Source: Alcaligenes faecalis (GTDB taxonomy: Bacteria; Pseudomonadota; Gammaproteobacteria; Burkholderiales; Burkholderiaceae_B). From it: a DNA stretch of 64,000 bases. The stretch covers positions 2,232,001 through 2,296,000 of the forward strand of contig NZ_CP023667.1 of NCBI RefSeq assembly GCF_002443155.1, read 5' to 3'. The translations under genes were made by a program, and so were the position numbers. The notes below the pieces were generated by a model. The model worked only from the letters and a program-made list of their open reading frames with translations, ran no database searches and had not been told where the DNA came from. This document shows, piece by piece, positions 27,227 to 35,730 of the stretch (positions are counted from its first letter, which is position 1; each line of letters starts with the position of its first letter).

Positions 27227-27976
27227 TTACAGGCCTTTGGCGCGCGCATCCCCACCAGCAGACAACTGCACCCAGGCAGCCGACAAGTGGTGGTAAAGAT
27301 TACGGATCAAGACCGCCGTGGCACCCCAGATAAAGTACGGGCCCCAAGGGATAGAAAAGTAGTAACGCCCTGCCCCGTCCGGCAAATCGGCGTGGTGCAA
27401 CTGATGGCGCTGCGGGTCCAGCAGGACTGACAAGGGCACTTCAAAGACCTCGGCCACTTCTGAGCTATCGGGCAGCACCTGAAAACCCTCTTGCAGCTCG
27501 CCGATAATGGGGCGCATCGCAAACTGGGTGCTGGTGACAAAAATCGGATGCTGGCCCAGATAGCGCACAAAGCGCGGCTCGATGCCAATCTCTTCCTGGG
27601 TTTCACGCAAGGCTGCCTCTACCGGCCCCAGATCCGAGGCTTCAATACGTCCACCCGGAAAACTGATCTGCCCCGCATGATTGTGCAGGTGCATGGCCCG
27701 ACGCGTAAAAATAACGGCAGGCCCTTCGGGGCGCTGCATCACGCCAATACAGACGGCGGAGCGCACATTCATGGAACCGGGCAAAAACTCTGGATAAAAG
27801 GAGCCGCGAAACAAAGGCTCGACCTGCCACTGTATGGGCTGGGCGAAAGCACTACGCAGAAAATCCAGTTGCTGGGCCTGGGCAGGCAATTCAGGCAAAG
27901 GGTCTAATGCAACCAGCGGCTGGCTGCGAGGGTCGAATCCAGGAACGATAACGGGCCTGATACGAGGCTTATCCAT
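27227..27976 (-). CDS. Nudix hydrolase, probable CoA pyrophosphatase
   Basis: Probably cleaves CoA and derivatives to 4'-phosphopantetheine and adenosine 3',5'-bisphosphate. The Nudix region reads SFPGGRIEASD then ALRETQEEIGI near residues 114-140, preceded by the CoA-type motif FTRRAMHLHNHAGQISFPGG. The 249-residue length fits the NudL-like group with an N-terminal extension. The start is uncertain: ATG at 27976 or at 28000, and neither has a clear ribosome site; the second would sit at the edge of the rplS terminator. Confidence 0.88.
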   Translation of the reverse strand: MDKPRIRPVIVPGFDPRSQPLVALDPLPELPAQAQQLDFLRSAFAQPIQWQVEPLFRGSFYPEFLPGSMNVRSAVCIGVMQRPEGPAVIFTRRAMHLHNHAGQISFPGGRIEASDLGPVEAALRETQEEIGIEPRFVRYLGQHPIFVTSTQFAMRPIIGELQEGFQVLPDSSEVAEVFEVPLSVLLDPQRHQLHHADLPDGAGRYYFSIPWGPYFIWGATAVLIRNLYHHLSAAWVQLSAGGDARAKGL

Positions 27977-27999
27977 AAGAACTGGTATGTGATCCCACA

Positions 28000-28032
28000 T
28001 AAAAACAAAGGCACCCGCCTGGGTGCCTTTGC
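28000..28032 (-). terminator. Intrinsic terminator of rplS
   Basis: A ten-base stem AAAGGCACCC/GGGTGCCTTT is followed by GTTTTTA on the minus strand, just after the rplS stop. Confidence 0.85.
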
Positions 28033-28051
28033 ATCGCTGTTCGCTTGGGAA

Positions 28052-28426
28052 TTAGTTGCCCGAACGACGAACGAGTTTTTCTTTGATGCGAGCGGCTTTA
28101 CCCGAGCGATCGCGCAGATAGTACAGTTTAGCACGACGCACAGCGCCACGACGCTTGACTTCGATGCTGGCGATCTGAGGGGAATACAGCTGGAATGTAC
28201 GCTCAACGGCTTCGCCGGAAGAAATCTTGCGAACGATGAAAGAAGAGTTCAAACCACGATTGCGACGGCCGATAACCACGCCTTCGTAAGCCTGGACACG
28301 TTTGCGTGTACCTTCAACCACGTTTACGTTCACAACAACAGTGTCACCAGGACCGAACTCGGGAGGCAGCTTGCCACCGGTCAGGCGCTGGATTTCTTCT
28401 TGCTCAAGAATAGCGATCAAATCCAC
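28052..28426 (-). CDS. rplS: 50S ribosomal protein L19
   Basis: Ribosomal protein at the 30S-50S interface. The recognised core runs [41 protein letters not shown] and [12 protein letters not shown] read the start as GTG at 28426 (residues [10 protein letters not shown] follow) because GGAG lies eight bases upstream; this gives 124 residues, normal for L19. The longer ATG-started frame begins upstream of the predicted transcript start. L19 is normally the last gene of rpsP-rimM-trmD-rplS; here the upstream gene is on the other strand, so rplS stands alone with its own promoter. Confidence 0.94.
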   Translation of the reverse strand: MDLIAILEQEEIQRLTGGKLPPEFGPGDTVVVNVNVVEGTRKRVQAYEGVVIGRRNRGLNSSFIVRKISSGEAVERTFQLYSPQIASIEVKRRGAVRRAKLYYLRDRSGKAARIKEKLVRRSGN

Positions 28427-28460
28427 GATTAACTCCAAAACCATCGTATCAGCCGCACAC

Positions 28461-28466
28461 ATTATA
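28461..28466 (-). promoter_or_regulatory. -10 element of rplS promoter
   Basis: A perfect TATAAT on the minus strand, about 35 bases before the GTG start. The -35 element is weak (TTCATC at an 18-base spacing). Confidence 0.5.
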
Positions 28467-28698
28467 AAAATCGCGCTGACAGAGGATGAAAAAATGATTA
28501 GCCCATGATTCTATCAGCAAAAAGCCTGAATTACCAAGCTTTTTGACGGATGACGGCTTCGTTTCCGGACGTTTAACTACGCTAAAATACGACACTTTGG
28601 GCATGATGCCCTTGTATTAAACGCAGCAAAAGCGGGATTTTACTCGCTTCGCCCTCCCCTTGGCAAAAAGGGGCCGACCTTATCAAAGGACACAGTCT

Positions 28699-28974
28699 AT
28701 GCATGCTGAATACAAAGTTCCTGGCGGCAAGCTGGTCGTGATCGATCTGGATGTCAAAGACCATATGATCGAACAAGCACGATTGAGCGGCGACTTTTTT
28801 CTGGAACCCCCCGAAGCACTGAGCCTGATCAACCAGGCCCTGCAGGGCCTGTCCGTCAACAGCAGTGCCGAAGAAATTGCGGCTCACGTTAGCCGCGCCC
28901 TGCCCAAAGACATTGAAATGTTCGGTCTGGACCCGCAAGCCATTGGCGTGGTCGTGCGGAGGGCCCTGGCATGA
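28699..28974 (+). CDS. Lipoate-protein ligase accessory (C-terminal-domain) protein, LplB-like
   Basis: A 91-residue protein that I recognise as the separate accessory domain of a bipartite lipoate ligase, as described for Thermoplasma LplA/LplB. Landmarks are YKVPGGKLVVIDLDV near the start and LSGDFFLEPPEAL, which match the small subunit required for lipoyl-adenylate formation. The ATG follows AAAGGA. Its stop overlaps the start of the ligase gene (ATGATG), so the two are made together. Recognition is from memory of the family pattern. Confidence 0.75.
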   Translation: MHAEYKVPGGKLVVIDLDVKDHMIEQARLSGDFFLEPPEALSLINQALQGLSVNSSAEEIAAHVSRALPKDIEMFGLDPQAIGVVVRRALA

Positions 28975-29741
28975 TGAGCTGGAACGAGTTGCCCTGGGAA
29001 CTGGTCCATATGGAGCCGCAGCCCGCTGCCCTGCATATGGCACTGGACGAAATCATTACCCAGCAAGTCAGTGAAGGCACCCGCGCCCCCACCCTGCGTA
29101 TCTGGGAATGGCAAGAGGCGGCTGTAGTGATTGGACGTTTCCAGTCCCTGCGCAATGAAATTGAAGCCGAGGCCGCAACCCGTCATGGTATTCGTGTGGT
29201 GCGTCGTATCAGTGGCGGTGGCGCCATGTTCATCGAACCCGGCAATACCATTACGTATTCGCTTAGCGTACCCAAGCAGTTTGTAGCTGGCATGACGTTT
29301 CAGGAGTCCTACGAGTTTCTGGATTCCTGGGTCATTGAAGCCCTGCGCGAAATTGGTATTGATGCCTGGTATCAGCCCTTGAATGACATTACCAGCGCTG
29401 GTGGGAAAATTGGCGGTGCTGCACAAGCGCGCCGTGGCAATGCTGTTCTACACCATGTCACCATGGCCTACGACATTGATGCCGACAAGATGCTGGAAGT
29501 CCTGCGCATCGGCAAGGAAAAGCTCTCGGACAAAGGCACCACCAGCGCCAAGAAACGCGTGGACCCTATCCGCAGCCAAACCGGCATGAGCCGCGAAGCG
29601 GTTATTGAAGCCATGCTGGACGTGTTCCGCAAAAAGACGGCACTGAAACCCAGCACACTGGATACATCAACACTGGAACAGGCCGAAAAGCTGGCACGCG
29701 ACCGCTTCCTGTCAAACGACTGGACACAACTGGTGCCCTGA
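28971..29741 (+). CDS. lplA: Lipoate-protein ligase A catalytic subunit
   Basis: Activates lipoate with ATP and attaches it to the lipoyl domains of 2-oxoacid dehydrogenases or the glycine cleavage H protein. The 256-residue protein has the family motifs VVRRISGGGAMF near residue 81 and the lysine-containing SAGGKIGGAAQARRGNAVLHH near 141-162. E. coli LplA is about 337 residues because it carries its own C-terminal domain; here that domain is provided by the gene just upstream. The start could be ATG at 28971 or 28974. Confidence 0.88.
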   Translation: MMSWNELPWELVHMEPQPAALHMALDEIITQQVSEGTRAPTLRIWEWQEAAVVIGRFQSLRNEIEAEAATRHGIRVVRRISGGGAMFIEPGNTITYSLSVPKQFVAGMTFQESYEFLDSWVIEALREIGIDAWYQPLNDITSAGGKIGGAAQARRGNAVLHHVTMAYDIDADKMLEVLRIGKEKLSDKGTTSAKKRVDPIRSQTGMSREAVIEAMLDVFRKKTALKPSTLDTSTLEQAEKLARDRFLSNDWTQLVP

Positions 29742-29772
29742 TCGCCCCCTGGAGCAGCACAAGGGCGTGGCC

Positions 29773-29967
29773 TTAAAACCCGCCCATGCTACCCAACCAC
29801 AGCAAGCCAGGAATACTGGCACCCCACACAGCAACCAAACACACATCCATGACCTTGGCCTTGAAGGACAGCGGTTTGGAGAACGGGCTGGACGAGGCCG
29901 CGGAACGGACCGGACCACGGAAACGGGGAGTGGCTTGAGGACGGTAATGACGGCTTGGACTGGACAT
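29773..29967 (-). CDS. SOS-controlled small single-helix membrane protein, function unknown
   Basis: A 64-residue protein that I do not recognise. Residues 1-38 are basic and rich in Ser, Pro and Arg, probably disordered and cytoplasmic; residues 39-64 (VMDVCLVAVWGASIPGLLWL followed by a short end) form one hydrophobic helix ending at the C-terminus. The gene has a strong ribosome site (GGAG six bases before the ATG) and a 20-base LexA box 14 bases upstream of the ATG. The layout recalls small SOS-induced membrane proteins such as SidA of Caulobacter or TisB of E. coli, without sequence similarity that I can see. A division-inhibitor or toxin role is inference. Confidence 0.6.
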   Translation of the reverse strand: MSSPSRHYRPQATPRFRGPVRSAASSSPFSKPLSFKAKVMDVCLVAVWGASIPGLLWLGSMGGF

Positions 29968-29980
29968 GGCTAACTCCGTT

Positions 29981-30016
29981 TACTGTTTTCTTATACAGTA
30001 CTGTACTTAAAACCAG
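29981..30016 (-). promoter_or_regulatory. LexA (SOS) box, with an overlapping weaker second box
   Basis: TACTGTTTTCTTATACAGTA at 29981-30000 fits CTGT-N8-ACAG perfectly with symmetric TA flanks. A second site CTGT-N8-CCAG at 30001-30016 has one mismatch. On the minus strand TATAAG inside the first box can act as a -10, so LexA would cover the promoter of the small membrane protein. Confidence 0.8.
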
Positions 30017-30211
30017 CATCCAGTGCAATCAGTACCTGCCATGATGTTGCGCCTGCCCCACTGACAAGCTGAAACCCAGTCCCGGAGCCAGTCACAGCCA
30101 ATTCACTACCAGGCCGGCCCTATCCCTCCCATGCGTTTTCGGTACTGGCAAGGCACTTCCATACAGTACTTTACACAGCAGTTCTGCACAGCAACTCCTC
30201 CTGTCACACCC
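30017..30211. other. Non-coding stretch between LexA box and peroxiredoxin terminator
   Basis: About 200 bases with no supported gene, RNA or repeat. It has CTGT/ACAG-like words near 30162-30180 but not at LexA spacing. Confidence 0.5.
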
Positions 30212-30248
30212 ACAAAAAAGCCCTCATGCTATTTGCAGGAGGGCTTTC
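30212..30248 (-). terminator. Intrinsic terminator of the peroxiredoxin gene
   Basis: Stem AAAGCCCTC/GAGGGCTTT followed on the minus strand by a run of six T, about 30 bases after the stop. Confidence 0.8.
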
Positions 30249-30275
30249 TGCCTGAGCCTGAAGGCCAAGTAGCGA

Positions 30276-30917
30276 TTACTTGTTAGGCTGAGGCGTCACA
30301 CGCAGGTAAGGACGGATCTCGGTGTAGCCTTTGGGGAATTTCTGCTTCAGAACTTCAGGATCTTTCAGGCTAGGAACGATGATCACGTCATCCCCGTCTT
30401 CCCAGTTCACTGGCGTGGCCACGCTGTGGCTGTCGGTCAGTTGCAAGGAATCGATCACGCGCAGGATTTCGTTGAAGTTGCGGCCCGTGCTGGCTGGGTA
30501 GGTGATGATCAGACGCACTTTCTTGGCCGGGTCGATGATGAACACCGAGCGCACGGTCACGGTGGTGCTGGCGTTGGGGTGGATCATATCGTACAGATCC
30601 GACACCTTGCGGTCCGCATCAGCCAGGATGGGGAAGTTAACGGTGGTTTTCTGAGTTTCGTTGATGTCGTCAATCCACTTGCCGTGGGAATCAACATCGT
30701 CAACCGAAACCGCAATCACTTTCACGCCGCGCTTGGCGAACTCGTCCGCCAGCTTGGCGGTGTAACCCAGTTCGGTGGTGCACACAGGCGTAAAGTCGGC
30801 TGGGTGGGAGAACAAGACGCCCCAGCTATTACCCAAGAACTCGTGAAACTTGATGGTGCCAGCGGAGGATTTTTGTTCAAAATCAGGGGCCAGGTCACCC
30901 AGACGAAGTGTAGCCAT
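30276..30917 (-). CDS. 1-Cys peroxiredoxin (Prx6 type)
   Basis: Thiol peroxidase of 213 residues that reduces hydrogen peroxide and organic peroxides. The peroxidatic cysteine lies in HPADFTPVCTTELG near residue 47; PVCTTE is the Prx6-type signature. There is no resolving cysteine in the C-terminal arm (FPKGYTEIRPYLRVTPQ), so it should be a 1-Cys enzyme needing an external thiol. The start follows AGAGGAACGTA. An OxyR-like half-site lies about 100 bases upstream. The gene is monocistronic with its own terminator. Confidence 0.94.
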   Translation of the reverse strand: MATLRLGDLAPDFEQKSSAGTIKFHEFLGNSWGVLFSHPADFTPVCTTELGYTAKLADEFAKRGVKVIAVSVDDVDSHGKWIDDINETQKTTVNFPILADADRKVSDLYDMIHPNASTTVTVRSVFIIDPAKKVRLIITYPASTGRNFNEILRVIDSLQLTDSHSVATPVNWEDGDDVIIVPSLKDPEVLKQKFPKGYTEIRPYLRVTPQPNK

Positions 30918-31044
30918 TACGTTCCTCTTTTCGAAATGCAGCCGCGATCAGGTAATCACCGGCTTAAATAATCAGGACTAGTCAGATGATTTTGTCAGCA
31001 TAAAGAGTGCGTTTCAAATAATTAAAAGCTATATCAATATACCG

Positions 31045-31084
31045 AAAAAAGGCCCGGCAGCCAAAAAAAGCTGCACGGGCCTTT
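31045..31084 (-). terminator. Intrinsic terminator of the acyl-CoA dehydrogenase gene
   Basis: Long stem AAAGGCCCG-CAGC/GCTG-CGGGCCTTT with a T run on the minus strand, 20 bases after the stop. Confidence 0.8.
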
Positions 31085-31104
31085 ATGCCTTGGGTCTGGT
31101 CGAC

Positions 31105-32922
31105 TTACAACAGTTCGGTCGACAAGTAAGGTGTCAGCTCCACGCCGTCAGCCACAGACTGAGCCAAGGCGGTAGCCCGTGGCAGCAAGTGGCTGGCAAA
31201 GAACACGCTGGTAGACAGTTTGCGGCGCAGGAATGGATCCTGACTGCCTTCGCTCAATGCTTTTTCTGCAGCCAAAGCAGCACGAGCCATCTGCCAGCCG
31301 GTCAGCACATAGCCGGACAGCATCAGGAATGGCACGCTACCCAGGAACACGGCCGGCAGGTCTTTCTGAGCATTCATCAAGGTGAACATGGCAGCCCGTT
31401 CCACGCTCTTCACACCGGCTTCCAGACGATCGGCAATCAGGGTCAAGGCTGCTTTGTGATCACCGCCTTGAGCCGCACGTTCACGCAGCTTGGCAACGGT
31501 CGCGCCCAGCTCGGGAGCCAGGCCCTGGATCACAGCACCGGCGTCACGCAGAACCTTGCGACCGATGAAGTCGTTGGCCTGAATGGCGGTGGTCCCTTCG
31601 TAGATAGGCAAAATGCGCGAGTCGCGGTAGTGCTGGGCTGCACCGGTTTCTTCGATAAAGCCCATGCCGCCATGCACCTGCACGCCCAGGGAAGTGACTT
31701 CCAGGGACATTTCAGTGCTGAAGCCCTTGACCACAGGCACCAGAAACTCGTAAAGAGCCTGATAACGCTTGCGGGCATTTTCATCTGCACTGTGACGCGC
31801 CTTGTCGTTCACACCAGCGGCAAAGTAAGCCAGCGCACGGGAGCCTTCTGTCAGGGCACGCATTTGCACCAGCATGCGCTGCACGTCGGGGTGATGGGCA
31901 ATCGACACGGCCTTGCCGCCAGTCAGAGGCGCACCCTGTACACGCTCGTTGGCGTATTCAAGAGCCTGCTGGAACGCACGTTCAGCCACGGCAATACCTT
32001 GCACACCCACTGCGTAACGGGCCGCGTTCATCATGATGAACATGTACTTCAGGCCTTCGTTTTCCTTGCCGACCAGATAACCGACAGCGCCCTCGCCCAC
32101 ATCACCCTTGCCAGAGCCGTACAGCAGCACAGCGGTTGGGCTGCCATGGATGCCCAGCTTGTGCTCCAGCGAAGCACACCAGACGTCGTTACGGGCGCCC
32201 AGGGAACCATCATCGTTCACCATGAACTTGGGTACGATGAACAGCGAAATCCCTTTCACACCGGCTGGCGCATCCGGCGTACGGGCCAGCACCAGATGGA
32301 CGATGTTCTCGGCCATATCGTGCTCACCGTAGGTGATGAAAATCTTTTGACCGCTGATGCGGTAGCTGCCGTCATCCTGAGGAACAGCGCGGCTGGCAAC
32401 CTGGGCCAGATCCGAACCGGCCTGAGGCTCGGTCAAGTTCATGGTGCCGGTCCAGCGGCCTTCCAGCAACGGAGGCAGGAAACGTTCTTTCTGCTCGTCC
32501 GAGCCGACCATGGATACGGCTTCGATCACGCCGTCCGTCAGCAAAGGACACAGGGAAAAAGCCAGGTTGGCGGCATTGATGTTTTCACAAGCCACGGCAC
32601 CGATCAGTTTGGGCAGGCCTTGGCCACCCAGTTCGGCTTCGTGCTGCAAACCCTGCCAGCCGGCTTTGGCAAATTCTTCAAAGGCTTTTTTAAAGCCGGG
32701 TGTGGTGGTGACCACACCGTCATTCCACTTGGCGCCATTCTGATCACCGGCGCGGTTCAAAGGTGCTACTTCCTGCTCAACGAAACGGGCGTTCTCATCA
32801 ATAATGGCATCGATCAACTCGGCCGAGAAATCCTCAAAGCCAGGCAATTCCAGCACACCAGGCAGATCAGCCAGCTCTGTAAGTGCAAAGCGGATGTCTT
32901 GGGTGGGTACACGATACGTCAT
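31105..32922 (-). CDS. Acyl-CoA dehydrogenase, long form with extra C-terminal domain
   Basis: FAD-dependent oxidation of an acyl-CoA to the enoyl-CoA. The protein (605 residues) has the acyl-CoA dehydrogenase signatures MNLTEPQAGSDLAQV and ITYGEHDM, then QVHGGMGFIEETGAAQHYRDSRI near residues 410-435. An additional C-terminal domain of about 120 residues places it in the long group that includes DmdC/AcdZ-like enzymes; the exact substrate cannot be told. The ATG at 32922 follows AGGAG. EtfAB, its likely electron acceptor, is encoded directly upstream but separated by a terminator. Confidence 0.92.
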   Translation of the reverse strand: MTYRVPTQDIRFALTELADLPGVLELPGFEDFSAELIDAIIDENARFVEQEVAPLNRAGDQNGAKWNDGVVTTTPGFKKAFEEFAKAGWQGLQHEAELGGQGLPKLIGAVACENINAANLAFSLCPLLTDGVIEAVSMVGSDEQKERFLPPLLEGRWTGTMNLTEPQAGSDLAQVASRAVPQDDGSYRISGQKIFITYGEHDMAENIVHLVLARTPDAPAGVKGISLFIVPKFMVNDDGSLGARNDVWCASLEHKLGIHGSPTAVLLYGSGKGDVGEGAVGYLVGKENEGLKYMFIMMNAARYAVGVQGIAVAERAFQQALEYANERVQGAPLTGGKAVSIAHHPDVQRMLVQMRALTEGSRALAYFAAGVNDKARHSADENARKRYQALYEFLVPVVKGFSTEMSLEVTSLGVQVHGGMGFIEETGAAQHYRDSRILPIYEGTTAIQANDFIGRKVLRDAGAVIQGLAPELGATVAKLRERAAQGGDHKAALTLIADRLEAGVKSVERAAMFTLMNAQKDLPAVFLGSVPFLMLSGYVLTGWQMARAALAAEKALSEGSQDPFLRRKLSTSVFFASHLLPRATALAQSVADGVELTPYLSTELL

Positions 32923-32987
32923 GAACACTCCTACACAGAAACAAAAAGGACCGAAGCCACAACCAGGCCCCTGGGGTATACGCACTG

Positions 32988-33020
32988 AAAAAAAGCCTGC
33001 TGGAGAAGTATCCAGCAGGC
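32988..33020 (-). terminator. Intrinsic terminator of etfBA
   Basis: Ten-base stem GCCTGCTGGA/TCCAGCAGGC followed by seven T on the minus strand, just after the etfA stop. Confidence 0.85.
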
Positions 33021-33030
33021 CGATTGGCGC

Positions 33031-33960
33031 TTAGAGCGCTTTTTCTAACTCAGGCACAGCCTCAAACAGGTCCGCGACCAAGCCGTAGTCGGCCACGCCA
33101 AAAATAGGCGCTTCGGGATCTTTATTGATGGCAACAATGACCTTGGAGTCTTTCATGCCGGCCAAATGCTGGATGGCACCGGAAATACCCACGGCCACGT
33201 ACAACTGAGGAGCAACGATCTTGCCTGTCTGCCCCACTTGCCAGTCGTTGGGTGCATAGCCGGCGTCCACAGCGGCGCGCGAAGCACCCAGTGCAGCACC
33301 CAGCTTGTCAGCCAGACCGTCCAGCAATTTGAAGTTTTCGGCGCTGCCCATACCGCGGCCACCGGACACGACCACACCGGCACCCGCCAGTTCAGGACGA
33401 TCGCTCTTGGCCACTTCACGACTGACGAAAGTCGAACGACCCGAATCAGCAACGGCGCTCAGCTCTTCAACCGCGGCGCTACCACCTTCAGCGGCCACCG
33501 CATCAAACGCCGTGGTACGCACGGTGATGACTTTGACGGTATCGCTGGTCTGAACGGTGGCAACAGCGTTACCGGCATAAATAGGACGGGTAAAGGTGTC
33601 TGCCGACTCGACGGACAAGATGTCCGACAATTGAGCGACATCCAGCTTGGCGGCCACGCGGGGGGCAATATTCTTGCCCGAAGCGGTGGCGGGGAACAGG
33701 ATGTGGCTGTAATTGGAGGCAATGCCCAGCACTTGAGCAGCCACGTTCTCGGCCAGACCCTCAGCCAATGCAGGGCCGTCGGCCAACAGCACTTTGCTGA
33801 CACCCTGGGCTTTGGCAGCCGCTTGGGCCACGCCAGCGGCCTGGTTACCAGCGACCAGAACATGCACATCACCGCCGATCTTCTGAGCGGCAGCCAGAGC
33901 GTTGAGTGTTGCAGCCTTCAGCTGCTGATTGTCGTGCTCGGCAATAACAAGGATAGCCAT
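33031..33960 (-). CDS. etfA: Electron transfer flavoprotein alpha subunit
   Basis: FAD-binding subunit that takes electrons from acyl-CoA dehydrogenases and hands them to ETF-quinone oxidoreductase. The 309-residue protein has the C-terminal FAD domain signature [14 protein letters not shown], then [23 protein letters not shown] and [20 protein letters not shown]. It begins exactly after the etfB stop codon, so the two subunits are translated from one message. Standard length. Confidence 0.97.
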   Translation of the reverse strand: MAILVIAEHDNQQLKAATLNALAAAQKIGGDVHVLVAGNQAAGVAQAAAKAQGVSKVLLADGPALAEGLAENVAAQVLGIASNYSHILFPATASGKNIAPRVAAKLDVAQLSDILSVESADTFTRPIYAGNAVATVQTSDTVKVITVRTTAFDAVAAEGGSAAVEELSAVADSGRSTFVSREVAKSDRPELAGAGVVVSGGRGMGSAENFKLLDGLADKLGAALGASRAAVDAGYAPNDWQVGQTGKIVAPQLYVAVGISGAIQHLAGMKDSKVIVAINKDPEAPIFGVADYGLVADLFEAVPELEKAL

Positions 33961-34710
33961 TTAAATCACCTTCGCTTCGTTCTTCAGTTTCTCGACCAGT
34001 GTGGCAACATCGGGCACCATGATGCCGGCAGCACGAGCTGGAGGCTCAGTCACTTTCAGAGTTTTGATACGAGGAGCCACATCAATGCCCAGCTCTTCAG
34101 GAGTCAGGGTTTCCAAAGGCTTTTTCTTGGCCTTCATGATATTGGGCAGTGTCACGTAACGAGGCTCGTTCAAGCGCAGGTCGGTAGTGATCACAGCAGG
34201 CAGGCTCAGTTTCAGTGTTTCCAGACCGCCGTCCACTTCACGAGTGACCGATACGCTATCGCCCGAAACTTCCACTTTGCTGGCAAAGGTGGCTTGTGGC
34301 CAATCCAGCAAGGCAGCCAGCATCTGGCCGGTTTGGTTGGCGTCATCGTCGATCGCTTGTTTGCCCAGGATCACAAGCTGAGGCTGCTCTTTGTCCACCA
34401 CGGCCTTGATCAGCTTGGCAACGGCCAAAGGCTGCAATTCGGCATCGGTTTGCACCAAGGTGGCACGATCGGCACCAATGGCCAAGGCCGTACGCAGGGT
34501 TTCCTGGCTTTGTGCAACACCGCAAGACAGTGCGATAACTTCTGTGGCTGCACCGCTTTCTTTGAGGCGAGTGGCCTCTTCGACAGCGATTTCGTCAAAA
34601 GGGTTCATGGACATTTTCACATTGGCAATGTCCACCCCGGTTTGGTCAGATTTCACGCGCACCTTGACGTTATAGTCAACTACGCGTTTCACGGGTACTA
34701 ACACCTTCAT
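33961..34710 (-). CDS. etfB: Electron transfer flavoprotein beta subunit
   Basis: AMP-binding structural partner of EtfA, 249 residues. It starts [20 protein letters not shown], contains [17 protein letters not shown] and the recognition-loop region [14 protein letters not shown], which contacts dehydrogenases. The ATG follows CTGGAGAAC. The 85-base gap to the upstream amidohydrolase gene holds a TTGGAA/TTCCAA palindrome but no terminator. Confidence 0.97.
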   Translation of the reverse strand: MKVLVPVKRVVDYNVKVRVKSDQTGVDIANVKMSMNPFDEIAVEEATRLKESGAATEVIALSCGVAQSQETLRTALAIGADRATLVQTDAELQPLAVAKLIKAVVDKEQPQLVILGKQAIDDDANQTGQMLAALLDWPQATFASKVEVSGDSVSVTREVDGGLETLKLSLPAVITTDLRLNEPRYVTLPNIMKAKKKPLETLTPEELGIDVAPRIKTLKVTEPPARAAGIMVPDVATLVEKLKNEAKVI

Positions 34711-34795
34711 GTAATGTTCTCCAGTGCAGTCTTAAATAAAAATTGTTCTGTTGAAATAAGGCCTTGGAAGAATTCCAAAGCCCGGAGCCAATCGC

Positions 34796-35719
34796 CTAAA
34801 GCCCGGCGAAGGCCTTGATGTGGGCCACCACGCTGCGTCCCAGGGACGAGGGATCGTACCCCCCTTCCAGCATACTGACCAGACGTTGTCCGGCACTGGG
34901 CGCACAGGCTTGGACCACCATGGCGGTCAATTCCGCATAATCGGCTTCAATCAGACTTAGCTGTCCCATCTCGTCTTCACGGTGGGCATCAAAGCCTGCC
35001 GAGAAAAAGACCATTTCAGGGGCAAACGCCTCTATGCAGGGCAAACAAACCTGTTTGAACAGATCGATAATCTGAGCAGACTTGGTGTAGGCCTCAACCG
35101 GTATATTTACCATGTTTTGCGCCGCCGGGTCCTGAAAGGAATCAGGAAAAAACGGGGACTGAAAGAAACTGCACATCAGAACCCGCTCGTCGCCGGCAAA
35201 AATCTGCTCGGTTCCATTGCCATGGTGCACATCGAAATCCACGATCAGCACCCGCTTGAGATCATATTTTTCCAATGCATAGGCCACGGCCACGGCGATA
35301 TTGTTGAAAAAACAAAACCCCATCGCCCGCGCACGTTCGGCATGATGTCCGGGAGGGCGTACTGCGCAAAATGCCCCCGTCGCCCCTTCATTCATGACAC
35401 CATCGACGGCATCCAGACCGGCTCCGGCAGCAGCATAGGCGGCTTCCAGGGTGTGCGGGTTCATCAGAGTATCCGGATCGATATTGAAATACCCCTGCTG
35501 CGGCAACTGCTCCTTGAGCTTTTGCACGTAAGCGGCATCGTGTACCCGCAAGATATCTTCATCCGTCGCCAGCCTGGCTTGTCGCTGGGCCAGATAAGAT
35601 GCAAGGCCGCTCGATAGCAGTTGATCGTTTATGGCATCCAGTCGCTGCGGACTTTCCGGATGCCATCGGCCCATCTCATGCAAATGGCACGATGGATGGA
35701 TAAAATATAGTGTCTCCAT
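34796..35719 (-). CDS. Histone deacetylase-family amidohydrolase
   Basis: Zinc-dependent deacetylase superfamily member of 307 residues. Motifs are RPPGHHAERARAMGFCFFNN (the tandem catalytic histidines near residue 130), VDFDVHHGNGTEQIF (metal ligands Asp and His) and SAGFDAHREDEMG (third ligand). In bacteria such enzymes act on acetyl-polyamines, acetoin-related or acetyl-lysine substrates; the actual substrate is unknown. It is transcribed ahead of etfBA, and its start is only 11 bases from the divergent mltB start. Confidence 0.92.
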   Translation of the reverse strand: METLYFIHPSCHLHEMGRWHPESPQRLDAINDQLLSSGLASYLAQRQARLATDEDILRVHDAAYVQKLKEQLPQQGYFNIDPDTLMNPHTLEAAYAAAGAGLDAVDGVMNEGATGAFCAVRPPGHHAERARAMGFCFFNNIAVAVAYALEKYDLKRVLIVDFDVHHGNGTEQIFAGDERVLMCSFFQSPFFPDSFQDPAAQNMVNIPVEAYTKSAQIIDLFKQVCLPCIEAFAPEMVFFSAGFDAHREDEMGQLSLIEADYAELTAMVVQACAPSAGQRLVSMLEGGYDPSSLGRSVVAHIKAFAGL

Positions 35720-35730
35720 GAGGATGGATT

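Noticed and set aside
28427..28462. ATG-started, longer L19
   Set aside because: It begins upstream of or at the predicted transcript start and has no family similarity; the GTG with GGAG fits L19 better.
28582..29043. Minus-strand frame opposite lplB
   Set aside because: Antisense shadow of the accessory gene, with no ribosome site or recognisable motif.
30162..30180. Another LexA box near ATACAGTACTTTACACAG
   Set aside because: CTGT and ACAG words are present but not in the inverted orientation with eight-base spacing.
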